A DNA stretch of 64,000 nucleotides, taken from assembly GCA_001874305.1 (NCBI GenBank), contig MPCU01000006.1, positions 1 to 64,000 of the forward strand. The letters run 5' to 3'. Origin of the DNA: Bacteriovorax sp. MedPE-SWde (lineage in GTDB: Bacteria > Bdellovibrionota > Bacteriovoracia > Bacteriovoracales > Bacteriovoracaceae). A model generated the notes under the pieces. That model was not told the DNA's origin, did no database searches, and saw only the letters and a program-made list of their open reading frames with translations. The first letter of the stretch is position 1; each line of letters starts with the position of its first letter. This document shows, in pieces, positions 41,428 through 50,305 of this stretch. The position numbers and the translations under genes were made by a program.

Positions 41428-43767
41428 AGTTGAGTGAAGGTTCTTCTTTATATCTTCTAGGTTTAAATATTGATTTCGATACTGCCCCTTAAGAAACCTT
41501 TCTCTTTGATCGTCATAAAAAGGACTTAACATGTGACCAGAGTTTCCAAGCGGAAGTATTCCAAATGATACCTCTGGACGGGAGAAATCAATAACTCGCC
41601 TGGAGCTTGGCCCTGACTTTACGGCATGCCCATTCTCACAACCCTTTCTTCTGTTATGATTAATAACATTAATTGCTCCAGCAATTGGGTATGGACCTTT
41701 GTTAAACACCTTGCCTAATAATTTATTCATTCCAAATGCGTGCGGGAATTCAATAGTATGTAATCTTCCCCACTTCCATGAAGAAATATCATTACCTAAT
41801 TCTCTTTTGAGACTCTTCACTGTTTCCTTAAAAACTTTAACTATAGTCTCTTGGGACGTTTCAATTTTGTCTGTAGATTGATTATCCCACCATCTATTTT
41901 CTAAATCGTTAAATAGTCTCTGATGAAGATTCCATGAAGCAGTAGTGTTGCAGTATAGCGACAAATCACTAGAGCTAAGCTCATCTAAGACAACAGGAAA
42001 GAACTTATAATTGAAATGGTTGTAAATAGAGGCACCAACACTATCGATAGCACTGAGCCCATCCCATTTTATTAATTCGGCCATGGCCTTTCTTTCTAAA
42101 TCATTGAGATGATGTCCCATCCCTCTTAAAACCGAAATAATTTTATCACGATATTTTAAAGCAAAAATATCAAGATTTGATATCTGAACCCAACGCATCT
42201 TTTTTGCGTCCCACTTTGAGCTCATTTTTAATAAGTATTCTATAGTGTCGTGACGATTCTTTGGATACCAAAGCCCTTTAAGATCAATTCTTTCAGAAAT
42301 ATTCGAATCATCTGGTTTATCATTTGTTGAAATAATAATGCCATCTACAGGATTTTTCCTATGTGGTTTTAAATCAAAATCATAGACTCCAAGAATTTCA
42401 TTATCTTTATTATTAACATGGTTACTATCTTCAGGATGTGACCGTTTATAAAGAGCACCAAATATTAGCTGAGCGATATTTCCAGATTTATCTGCGTAGA
42501 TAATATTCATTCCCGGTGACTTACCGTGCTTTACAGCTGCTCTGACATCATCCAAACTTTTTGCGCGAGACATATTATAAAAGGCCAACATTGGTTTATT
42601 GTCATTTAGATAGTATGCCCAATTTAGAGAAATTCCCTTGCGTTCAATTATATTATCAGCAAGAGGCCCTCTAAAAGTCCAAGCGACATTCATGACATGG
42701 TCTTCTTCGCCACGAATCCTTATCGTTTCTTTTCTAGAATTAAGAGGTTTTGAAATACCTTTAAAAGTATAGTTGCCATCTTTAATTTCTTCCTGAAAAA
42801 GGTCCATGTCATCCATATACGACATTGTAAGCCCCCAACCATAATCACGATTATGTCCCATTGCAGGATATGGAATAAGAGGAAGGAAAAGACCGTACAT
42901 TTCGTAGCTATCTTCCTCACTATTTAAATGTGCCTCGTACCAAATATTTGGTAGAGAAAAAGTAATATGGGGATCAGATGCCAGAATTGGTGCTCCACTC
43001 TTAGTCCTTTGACCATCAATGGCCCAGGCGTTTGAGCCTTCGATTGGAGATAGATTTGCGAGAACTTTATCAATCCCTAAAACTTTATCAATACCATAAC
43101 TTGAATTATTAAAAGTAGTAGTCTTAAGCTCTCTCTTAGTACCGACAGACGTTAGCATATCAAGATCTCTTCCTTTTACTGAAGAGGCAATACTAGAATG
43201 CATTTGGTCTTGTTTTAGCATTGGAGAGAAGCTGTATGCCAAATACGTATAAACATAGTAAGCATCCATAATAGAGAACTTCTTCGGTTTTACTCTAAGA
43301 ATTTTATACTCTACAGGGGCCGGATAATTATCGATATAAAAGTTAAGACCATCGGTATAACTTTTAAAGTCCGCAAGAACTTCTTTTGGCAATAGCTTAA
43401 TTCGATCTTTAAAAGTTCGATCCGCACCTAGTACTCTAAAGAGTTTATCCACTTCAAGTGTTTTACTACCAATAATTTCAGCAGTAGTCCCAGACCCTGC
43501 CCTTCTGATCATGTCGTATTGAAAGAGACGGTCGCTGGCCATAACAAAACCAAGTCCGAAATACATATCAGTTCTTTTCTTTGCGTAGATATGAGGAACT
43601 CCTTCTGAGTCCCTATGAATAGTAACTTTATCACTAAGTTGCTCTATTCTAACCTCTCCACTCATTAGTGGCGAAGAGATTTTTATCACAACATAGAAAT
43701 AAGTAATGATAGACAATGTCACTATACATAGAGCTGCTGCTATAACACCGATTTTATTCTTTATCAT
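41407..43767 (-). CDS. Penicillin acylase family Ntn-hydrolase
   Basis: 786 residues from ATG 43767 (AGGTGATT upstream); the start at 43824 would overlap the divergent gene. An N-terminal membrane or signal helix (IGVIAAALCIVTLSIITYFYVV) exports it. The polypeptide should self-cleave before S245 in EGSNAWAIDG, the beta-chain nucleophile, with the beta-chain motifs GAPILASDPH and YPAMGHNRDYGWG following. The family splits amide bonds of beta-lactams, N-acyl-homoserine lactones or other acyl amides. Quorum-signal or antibiotic hydrolysis are options, but substrate cannot be read from sequence. Confidence 0.9.
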   Translation of the reverse strand: MIKNKIGVIAAALCIVTLSIITYFYVVIKISSPLMSGEVRIEQLSDKVTIHRDSEGVPHIYAKKRTDMYFGLGFVMASDRLFQYDMIRRAGSGTTAEIIGSKTLEVDKLFRVLGADRTFKDRIKLLPKEVLADFKSYTDGLNFYIDNYPAPVEYKILRVKPKKFSIMDAYYVYTYLAYSFSPMLKQDQMHSSIASSVKGRDLDMLTSVGTKRELKTTTFNNSSYGIDKVLGIDKVLANLSPIEGSNAWAIDGQRTKSGAPILASDPHITFSLPNIWYEAHLNSEEDSYEMYGLFLPLIPYPAMGHNRDYGWGLTMSYMDDMDLFQEEIKDGNYTFKGISKPLNSRKETIRIRGEEDHVMNVAWTFRGPLADNIIERKGISLNWAYYLNDNKPMLAFYNMSRAKSLDDVRAAVKHGKSPGMNIIYADKSGNIAQLIFGALYKRSHPEDSNHVNNKDNEILGVYDFDLKPHRKNPVDGIIISTNDKPDDSNISERIDLKGLWYPKNRHDTIEYLLKMSSKWDAKKMRWVQISNLDIFALKYRDKIISVLRGMGHHLNDLERKAMAELIKWDGLSAIDSVGASIYNHFNYKFFPVVLDELSSSDLSLYCNTTASWNLHQRLFNDLENRWWDNQSTDKIETSQETIVKVFKETVKSLKRELGNDISSWKWGRLHTIEFPHAFGMNKLLGKVFNKGPYPIAGAINVINHNRRKGCENGHAVKSGPSSRRVIDFSRPEVSFGILPLGNSGHMLSPFYDDQRERFLKGQYRNQYLNLEDIKKNLHSTLILKNN

Positions 43768-43811
43768 AATCACCTTTTTAATTTGGTCGAGTTCTGTGTA
43801 AAATAGTAACA

Positions 43812-44495
43812 ATGGAAGTATCAAATAGTAAGAGATATCATTTTCTAGATTTTATTCGTGGCCTGGCCGTATGGCTCATGGTCTACTTCCATTTCTTCTA
43901 TGACTTAAATCAATTTCAGTTTGTAAGCATTAATTTTCAAAGGGACCCTTTTTGGTTCTACCTACCGAGATTAATTGTAACCCTCTTTCTTTTTGCAGTA
44001 GGGTTATCAATGTCTATTTCACACAAAGGACCTATCAGACGACGTCCCTACTTTAAGAGGTTATCAAAAATTGGTATTGGCGCTCTTATAATAAGCTTTT
44101 CAACCTACTTTATGTTTCCAAAGAGCTGGGTTTATTTTGGAACACTGCACTGCATATTCTTTTGCACAATTCTTATTACTCCACTTCGACATCGCTACTT
44201 CCTAAGCTTTGTTGCAGCGTGCATAATATTAACACTTGAGGTCATCGGTTACGATATTCCATTTTGGACTATGCAACATGCTTCAATGGATTATATTCCA
44301 CTTTTCCCATGGGTAGCAGTTTGCTTACTAGGAATTTTCGCTAAGTATTTAAAAGTTCACAAAATTCCAATGCCTGAAAATAAATTAACAAAGTTATTTA
44401 TTGTACCAGGTAAGCACGCATTTATAATCTATATCATTCATCAACCAATACTCTTTAGTTCTGTGTACCTGTTTCACAAAATCGTATCTAAATAA
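43812..44495 (+). CDS. DUF1624 / HGSNAT-like integral membrane acyltransferase
   Basis: 227 residues with about six hydrophobic helices. FLDFIRGLAVWLMVYFHFFYDL is the hallmark opening of the DUF1624 group (RGLAxxLMxxxHxxxDL). FLFAVGLSMSISHKG and a GTLHCIFFCTILI helix follow. Related to heparan-alpha-glucosaminide acetyltransferase, which moves acetyl groups across a membrane to a sugar amine; transfer to an envelope polysaccharide is a guess. Divergent from the penicillin-acylase gene with 44 bases between starts. Confidence 0.85.
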   Translation: MEVSNSKRYHFLDFIRGLAVWLMVYFHFFYDLNQFQFVSINFQRDPFWFYLPRLIVTLFLFAVGLSMSISHKGPIRRRPYFKRLSKIGIGALIISFSTYFMFPKSWVYFGTLHCIFFCTILITPLRHRYFLSFVAACIILTLEVIGYDIPFWTMQHASMDYIPLFPWVAVCLLGIFAKYLKVHKIPMPENKLTKLFIVPGKHAFIIYIIHQPILFSSVYLFHKIVSK

Positions 44496-44568
44496 TTGGA
44501 ACTGTTTGTGTTTTTCTAGCCGAGGTCTACCAAGTATGGTAAATCCTTAGAAGAAATAATGAGGTTCT

Positions 44569-46212
44569 ATGAATAATCTATATACGAAAGTAGAGCGCAC
44601 AGTCGGTGGGCTTAAGTTTGCAGTTTTTATCATCTTACTTTTTTCTTTGATGATGACGATTGGTACATTTGTTGAAAGTTACTATGGTACAGATTTTGCC
44701 AATAGACTAATCTATAAGACTCCCTTCTTCATGGGAATCCAGTTCTGTATGTTCCTTAGTATTTTATTTGCGACTTTTATTAGGCTGCCAATAAAGAAGA
44801 GACTACACGGTTTCTATGTCATCCATACAGGACTAATCACAATTGGAGTTGGCTCCTTTGTTACATATGTAGCAGGGATTGATGGAACTATTCACTTACC
44901 TCCTCTCACGCCAACAAGACAGATTGTATTAAATGAAGATGTTATTGAAGTTGTTATGCCTGACCATAACAAGAGGGCCTCGGTAAAGCTTCCATACTCA
45001 GCAATGGCGACTGATCTTGATATTCAATACGCCGATGTAAAAGTTACAAAATTCATTCCATTTGCAGAAAAGAAACTATCTTGGCAAGAGGAGATGAACC
45101 CAACAACTTCTCCAAATATTCACTCAACGAAGTATAATGTAGCTAACCCTAATGTTGCTCAAGATTTTATTCTCTCGCTTCATCCTGAGGCCTTTGACTT
45201 TAAAGCTTCTTTAACTATGGGTCTTCTAAATATTACCTATCTTCCAAAGGCAATGGCAGAGTGTTTTACAAAGCAAAGTAAGGAGAAGCTTATCCTATGG
45301 AACTCAGTTGAATCGACTTGTTCAACAACTGAAGAACTTGGAATAAAAGTACAAAAGACATCTACAGGAAAGAGATTCTTCGCTATTAAAAATGATAAGA
45401 CTGTCTACTCATTTCTTCCAGATATCTCTCCCTGGGCAATGGATGCAGACCTAAAGCCCATTACAAATGCACCAATAAGAGTATTCTCAATGAATCTATT
45501 TGAAGAGAAGCCTCACCTATTTCTATTTGGAAAGAGTGCTGCCTTCTATGATAAAGACGAGGACAAATGGATATTTGAAAAATTCGACTCTAAAGGTGAA
45601 ATGGATCTACCTTGGATGGGATTTACTCTTTCACTACTAGAACATCACGAAAAGAAAGTTCCTACATATATTCCAGAAGAAACACTTCCGATACAAAAGA
45701 ACGGTGCACTGATTAAAGGTGACTACAAAGCGGCAAGAATAAAAATCAGAGATAAAGAATACTGGGTAACATCTGAAAGACCAGTGAGCTTACTTATTGA
45801 TGGAAAGAAAGTAACAGTCTATCTGACTAAGAGATCTTTCATGCTTCCTTTTGAGTTTACACTGGCCAACTTCAAGATGGACAAGAACCCAGGTACAAAC
45901 TCTCCGGCAAGTTATGAGAGTTTTGTTGATCTCTTCACAGACAAGGGAACATCAAGACACCATATTTATATGAATAACCCACTAAAGCATGATGGTTTTA
46001 CTTTTTATCAAGCATCATATTCACAAGACAGAGAGACTGGTCAATATAGTTCGACATTAAGTGTAAACGTTGATCAGGGTCGTGTGATTAAGTACCTTGG
46101 TTCAATCCTGCTTGTTATTGGGTCTATCTGGCACTTTATAATTAATGGAAGAACACGAAGAAAAGAAAATGATATTTTAGGGCTTGATCCTAAAGGAGAT
46201 AATAATGCGTAA
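44569..46212 (+). CDS. resB: Cytochrome c biogenesis protein ResB (Ccs1)
   Basis: 547 residues. With CcsA it forms the System II haem exporter and cytochrome c synthetase. Three N-terminal membrane helices (GLKFAVFIILLFSLMMTIGT, GIQFCMFLSILFATF, FYVIHTGLITIGVGSFV) precede a long periplasmic domain with HHIYMNNPLKHDGFTFYQASYS, the conserved ResB end motif. A final helix (YLGSILLVIGSIWHFII) is followed by a charged tail. TGAGG precedes ATG 44569. Its last eight bases overlap the ccsA start. Confidence 0.93.
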   Translation: MNNLYTKVERTVGGLKFAVFIILLFSLMMTIGTFVESYYGTDFANRLIYKTPFFMGIQFCMFLSILFATFIRLPIKKRLHGFYVIHTGLITIGVGSFVTYVAGIDGTIHLPPLTPTRQIVLNEDVIEVVMPDHNKRASVKLPYSAMATDLDIQYADVKVTKFIPFAEKKLSWQEEMNPTTSPNIHSTKYNVANPNVAQDFILSLHPEAFDFKASLTMGLLNITYLPKAMAECFTKQSKEKLILWNSVESTCSTTEELGIKVQKTSTGKRFFAIKNDKTVYSFLPDISPWAMDADLKPITNAPIRVFSMNLFEEKPHLFLFGKSAAFYDKDEDKWIFEKFDSKGEMDLPWMGFTLSLLEHHEKKVPTYIPEETLPIQKNGALIKGDYKAARIKIRDKEYWVTSERPVSLLIDGKKVTVYLTKRSFMLPFEFTLANFKMDKNPGTNSPASYESFVDLFTDKGTSRHHIYMNNPLKHDGFTFYQASYSQDRETGQYSSTLSVNVDQGRVIKYLGSILLVIGSIWHFIINGRTRRKENDILGLDPKGDNNA

Positions 46213-47728
46213 TATTCAAAAGCTTATTGCGGCCTTCTTATTTACAGCATCTATATTTGCTGGAGAAATTTACTTCTGTACAAATGACATAGGTAAAATG
46301 CCTCTCCTTCAAGGAGGAAGAGTTAAGCCACTTAGCGTACATGCCAAGGAGTCAATAAAGCACCTTACAGGAAAAAGTAAAATAGATGGACTTTCAGCGC
46401 CACAAATCTACTGCCTGCTTTCAGCAAGTGCCTTTGGAATGCCTAATAAGCTCAACCTTAAAACAAGAATTGAGCATAAGGACACGAGAAAGCTCCTCGA
46501 TGGAAAAACGGAGATGAGCTACAAAGATCTTTTAGACGAGCAACGAACTATTAGAACAGCGTGGATGAGAATAAAAGATGAGACAAGTGCTAAAAAAGAT
46601 CTAAATAGACTTATGGCGAAGATCGCTCTCTACCAGGATATAGCTAGTGCAAGTAACTGGACCATTCCTCAGTACACGGGTAATAAAATCTCTTGGATAC
46701 CTCTAGCAGCTTTCCTTACTGAAGATAAGGTAAAGGCCGCAAAATTATCAGGCGGGAATCCTTTTGAGAAGCTCTTCATTGATGCAAAGAATGAATATAT
46801 AAAGATAGATGGTGACTTATTTCTACTTGAATATAAGTACGATCAAATGCAGTTAATGAAAATTGCAATGATATTAACACTAATTGCTCTAGCGGCCCTG
46901 GTTCTATTTAAAAAATTTGCAATAGCTCTTGGACTATCTGTTGTAATTGTAGTTCTTCAAACGGCGTTCTTGGCGCTAAGAGTTTATATCTCAGGTAGAG
47001 CTCCTGTTACAAATATGTATGAAACTGTGTTATTCTCAGGTTATGGTGGGCTAATTCTCGCTATGATTATTGGTCACTATAAGAAAGAAAAGACATTCAT
47101 TTACATGGGTCTAGCCTACAACTTATGTTGTCTCATGATGATTAACTTTGCAGGTTCAATGGTAAATGAGTCAATCAGTCCTCTGGTACCTGTACTAAGA
47201 GATAATTTTTGGTTAAGTACCCACGTTACAACTATCATTATCTCTTATGGGGCACTTGCTCTAAGCTGGGTAATGGCCAATACAATTATAGTTAAGAAGT
47301 TCTTCTCTAAACTTACAAAAGCAGATGAAATTTATTATAACGACCTGATCTATACAAGTCTGAAATATGGAACAACTCTACTTGCCGCAGGAATTATTCT
47401 TGGTGGTGTTTGGGCCGATTATTCATGGGGAAGATTCTGGGGGTGGGACCCAAAAGAAACTTGGTCTCTAATTGTCCTATGTATTTATATTGCTATCCTT
47501 CATGGAAAGTACACCGCCTGGATTCCAGCACATAGATTTGCACACTTAATTGCAGCAGCATTTATGAGTGTTATGATGGCATGGTTTGGAGTTAATTATA
47601 TTTTAGCTAGTGGCCTGCACTCATATGGTTTCTCTGAAGGTGGTGCAATATTCCTTGGATCATTCTTCGCAATTCAGACACTAGTACTTCTCATTACATT
47701 TAGAAGTTCAAAGCAGACTAAAGCATAA
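46205..47728 (+). CDS. ccsA: Cytochrome c biogenesis protein CcsA (ResC) with an exported N-terminal domain
   Basis: 507 residues from ATG 46205 (AAAGGAG upstream). A signal peptide and an N-terminal periplasmic part of about 200 residues with MPLLQGGRVKPLSVHAKES, as in the C half of CcsBA fusions, are followed by eight or so membrane helices. The haem-handling WWD motif is complete: WGRFWGWDPKETWSL. Histidines flanking it (THVTTIII and the later AHRFAH) are the expected haem ligands. Works with ResB to load haem onto periplasmic apocytochromes c such as the one encoded at 39805-40101. Confidence 0.95.
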   Translation: MRNIQKLIAAFLFTASIFAGEIYFCTNDIGKMPLLQGGRVKPLSVHAKESIKHLTGKSKIDGLSAPQIYCLLSASAFGMPNKLNLKTRIEHKDTRKLLDGKTEMSYKDLLDEQRTIRTAWMRIKDETSAKKDLNRLMAKIALYQDIASASNWTIPQYTGNKISWIPLAAFLTEDKVKAAKLSGGNPFEKLFIDAKNEYIKIDGDLFLLEYKYDQMQLMKIAMILTLIALAALVLFKKFAIALGLSVVIVVLQTAFLALRVYISGRAPVTNMYETVLFSGYGGLILAMIIGHYKKEKTFIYMGLAYNLCCLMMINFAGSMVNESISPLVPVLRDNFWLSTHVTTIIISYGALALSWVMANTIIVKKFFSKLTKADEIYYNDLIYTSLKYGTTLLAAGIILGGVWADYSWGRFWGWDPKETWSLIVLCIYIAILHGKYTAWIPAHRFAHLIAAAFMSVMMAWFGVNYILASGLHSYGFSEGGAIFLGSFFAIQTLVLLITFRSSKQTKA

Positions 47729-47737
47729 AAAGTACTT

Positions 47738-47768
47738 AGGCCTTAGAGACTAATCTAGGGCCTTATAT
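47738..47768. terminator. Terminator between ccsA and the receiver gene, probably bidirectional
   Basis: Ten-pair stem AGGCCTTAGA (47738-47747) / TCTAGGGCCT (47754-47763) with one G-U pair and a six-base loop. TATATT follows on the plus strand and AAGTACTTTTT on the minus. Confidence 0.7.
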
Positions 47769-48145
47769 TATGATTTTAAAAGTGTTTTAAGTCTTAGAAT
47801 AAGCTCAAAGAATCCATCTGGTTTTAAGAAAATATTTTGTGGGTTCAATATATAATCAAACTCTTTAGAAAGACTCATTTTTAAATCAATAAAGCCTGTT
47901 ACAATAAAAATTTCTACACACATTTTCTTAGAAGTACTTTCAATGAACTTTAAAATATCTTTAGCAGATCCTTCACCTACATAGTGAAGATCTAGAACAA
48001 TTATATCAAAGTCTTGTTCCTCAATTATCTTAATAGCGCTACTGGCATCAGCAGCAGATGAAATTTCAACATCAAGGCCATTAAGGCCAGATGCAAAGAT
48101 TGTCTGTAATTCTTTTTCATCTTCTACATATAAGAGTTTTTTCAT
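47768..48145 (-). CDS. Stand-alone response-regulator receiver domain
   Basis: 125 residues. CheY-like: acidic pocket in LYVEDEKELQTIF, phospho-acceptor in DIIVLDLHYVGEGS, switch Thr in IFIVTGFID, and Lys in IFLKPDGFFEL. Single domain with no output or kinase next to it. It lies downstream of the terminator at 48192-48225, so it is transcribed independently of the 398-residue protein gene. Confidence 0.9.
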   Translation of the reverse strand: MKKLLYVEDEKELQTIFASGLNGLDVEISSAADASSAIKIIEEQDFDIIVLDLHYVGEGSAKDILKFIESTSKKMCVEIFIVTGFIDLKMSLSKEFDYILNPQNIFLKPDGFFELILRLKTLLKS

Positions 48146-48191
48146 ATCTTTATTATCACACAGAAATGGGTCTGCTCCAATAAATAAAATT

Positions 48192-48225
48192 GATAAAAAA
48201 AATGCCCCTTATTAGCAAGGGGCAT
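48192..48225 (-). terminator. Rho-independent terminator of the 398-residue protein gene
   Basis: Nine perfect pairs ATGCCCCTT (48202-48210) / AAGGGGCAT (48217-48225) with a six-base loop. The A-run on the left becomes eight T residues after the stem on the minus strand. Confidence 0.88.
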
Positions 48226-48253
48226 CTCAAATGAATTTAAATTGAATTAAAGT

Positions 48254-49450
48254 CTAAAGATCAAAAGCATTTATATACTGAGATTTCATAACTTTTGCGG
48301 CCTCATCATCACCTCTAAGTAAGAAATTTGTCAGTAGAGCACCTTCAGTGATCTGTTGAGTCTCATAGAATGACTTCATATAATCTTGCGCAAAGTCCTT
48401 AATGAATGCTGGCATTGATACAAAGCTTAGACCTAGTCTCGCAAGAGTTAGAACAGATCTAATTCTCTTAATTCTCTTTGGTCTATCAAAGCTATAGGCG
48501 ATTGCCGGCTTACTATCCATTTTATTATTCTTGTCAAAAAGGTTAATGATAACTCTTTCATCTTTATAAACAACTTCTTGGAAAGCGTAGCTATATCTCT
48601 CACCTACTGAAGAGTAGAGATTCTTAAAGTTTCTAAGCTTTGTTGAACCAACTCTAAAACCAGCATAGAACTTTGAAGATCCATACCTTGACCAGTTCAG
48701 CTTCGCCTTACTTGATTCCCAAAATGCATACCAAGGAATTCTTGACTCATATACAGATGAGAAAATTGAGTCTGCTTCTACCTTAGTTAATCCAAGTTCT
48801 GCAGCAGGAAATAGCTCTAGGTAAGTTAGAAGGTTATTTTGATGATATAGTCTTCTCTTAGTAATCATTTTCTCAATTTCTGTGATTGCATATGCCGCAG
48901 TATTTAAGAGTGGAATTGTACTAAGTTTCTTTCTCGCAAAGTTAAGTCCCCAAGAAACAACTTGGTGAGTAATAGCTCTCTTATAAAAGAAAGATGAGTT
49001 ATCTGGCTTAGCAACAAGTTGAGGATCAATATAGAAGAAAGCTTCTTGAAGCTTACTTTCGAATTTAGTAATTACTTCATTAAAAACAGGGTTATTAAAG
49101 ACAGCTTCAAAGTCGATATTCCCAAGTTCTTGCATAGAGGCAACAATGTTTTCAACATTCTGATCACCTCTAGTTCTAACCGCAGAATTCTCATCATCAT
49201 AGAGAAGAGTTCTCATGTCATCACCATAGTTTCCAGATTCTTGTGCCATGAGAGCTTGCTCTTGTAGAAGCTGCTCTTTTATATACTTCATGTAGTCAGT
49301 AACTTTAAAAGAAGTTGTTAGAGACTTATCTCTGACAGCGATTAGCTTTCCCTCTTTTCTTACAAATTCAAATCTATTTGCAAATTCATTTGCAAGAACT
49401 GTCGTGTTTATTGAGACAAGGCACAATATTAGCCCTAAGAACTTTCTCAT
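48254..49450 (-). CDS. Exported protein of unknown function
   Basis: 398 residues with a clear signal peptide (KFLGLILCLVSINTTVLA, 3-20). The mature protein is mostly helical and rich in Lys, Phe and Tyr, with no cysteines of note and no family I recognise. Features: an acidic stretch GNYGDDMRTLLYDDEN at about 75-90, helical centre, and a C-terminal LARLGLSFVSMPAFIKDFAQ. GGAGG precedes ATG 49450. It has its own terminator, so it is a monocistronic unit. Confidence 0.65.
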   Translation of the reverse strand: MRKFLGLILCLVSINTTVLANEFANRFEFVRKEGKLIAVRDKSLTTSFKVTDYMKYIKEQLLQEQALMAQESGNYGDDMRTLLYDDENSAVRTRGDQNVENIVASMQELGNIDFEAVFNNPVFNEVITKFESKLQEAFFYIDPQLVAKPDNSSFFYKRAITHQVVSWGLNFARKKLSTIPLLNTAAYAITEIEKMITKRRLYHQNNLLTYLELFPAAELGLTKVEADSIFSSVYESRIPWYAFWESSKAKLNWSRYGSSKFYAGFRVGSTKLRNFKNLYSSVGERYSYAFQEVVYKDERVIINLFDKNNKMDSKPAIAYSFDRPKRIKRIRSVLTLARLGLSFVSMPAFIKDFAQDYMKSFYETQQITEGALLTNFLLRGDDEAAKVMKSQYINAFDL

Positions 49451-49531
49451 TATTTTCCTCCATGAAAATCTTTGTTCTAGTTTAAACCTAGTCTGGATTT
49501 CACAAAAGTAAATGTAAGAAAAGAAGAGAAA

Positions 49532-50257
49532 TTATCCGGCCAATTGACCGAGTATATAACTCCACATATTGTCTCTAAGCTTGAGAGAAGTGATGGCCGT
49601 ATCAATTCCTTCTTGTCTCTTTATTTCACTATTTCCACAAAGAAGATCGAAACATTTACCGGCAAGGTCTCCATGCTCATCACCATCAAGCTCTATATGT
49701 CTTTCGAGATAGTAAATAAGGTTTGGGCAATCGAGTTCATTTGACTTGAGCTCGGCAACGAGAGGGCCAAAGATATCAGGAATAAGGTTTTCACGTCCAT
49801 AGAAGAATGCGGCCGCTATTTTGTGGTGATCATTACTTGTAGAGAGCTCTATATTAAATTTAACAAACTCTCTTATAGGACCTGGCAGGGATTCATAATC
49901 CATGGTTTCCAAAAAGTTTCTTAAAGGATATTGATCAGCATTGATATCATCCATTGCATCAAGATACATAGTAAAGTGATCTGTATATCCCCCCTTTCCA
50001 TCTTCATCGCTTTCTTCACCGAGAACTATTTCATTGATGAACCTGGCCAGATCCTTTGGGTAAGGAGAAGGACGCCACGGTACACTCACACATGTAATCT
50101 CTCTTTGAAGTCCTTTTAATAGAGACATAAAGTCCCATACAGCAAAGACATGCCACTTCATAAACACTCTTATATTATCAAGAGTAGATATCTCTTTATA
50201 TATAGGATGGGTTTTAAGTTGATTATGTAGTTCAGTGATTTGATTTGAGTTAGACAT
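49532..50257 (-). CDS. DUF3050 family protein (haem-oxygenase-like fold)
   Basis: 241 residues, no signal peptide. The opening FMKWHVFAVWDFMSLLKGLQ and the following RFINEIVLGEESDEDG match the DUF3050 group, which is related to the haem-oxygenase/TENA helical fold. A late LERHIELDGDEHGDLAGKC supplies the family's conserved His/Asp/Glu residues, suggesting a metal site. Biochemical function of the family is unknown to me. Encoded downstream of the 601-residue receiver-like protein with a 48-base gap, so possibly co-transcribed. Confidence 0.82.
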   Translation of the reverse strand: MSNSNQITELHNQLKTHPIYKEISTLDNIRVFMKWHVFAVWDFMSLLKGLQREITCVSVPWRPSPYPKDLARFINEIVLGEESDEDGKGGYTDHFTMYLDAMDDINADQYPLRNFLETMDYESLPGPIREFVKFNIELSTSNDHHKIAAAFFYGRENLIPDIFGPLVAELKSNELDCPNLIYYLERHIELDGDEHGDLAGKCFDLLCGNSEIKRQEGIDTAITSLKLRDNMWSYILGQLAG

Positions 50258-50305
50258 AACTCGTTTTACTATAAATAGAGATAACTTAAAAGGAATAATG
50301 AGATG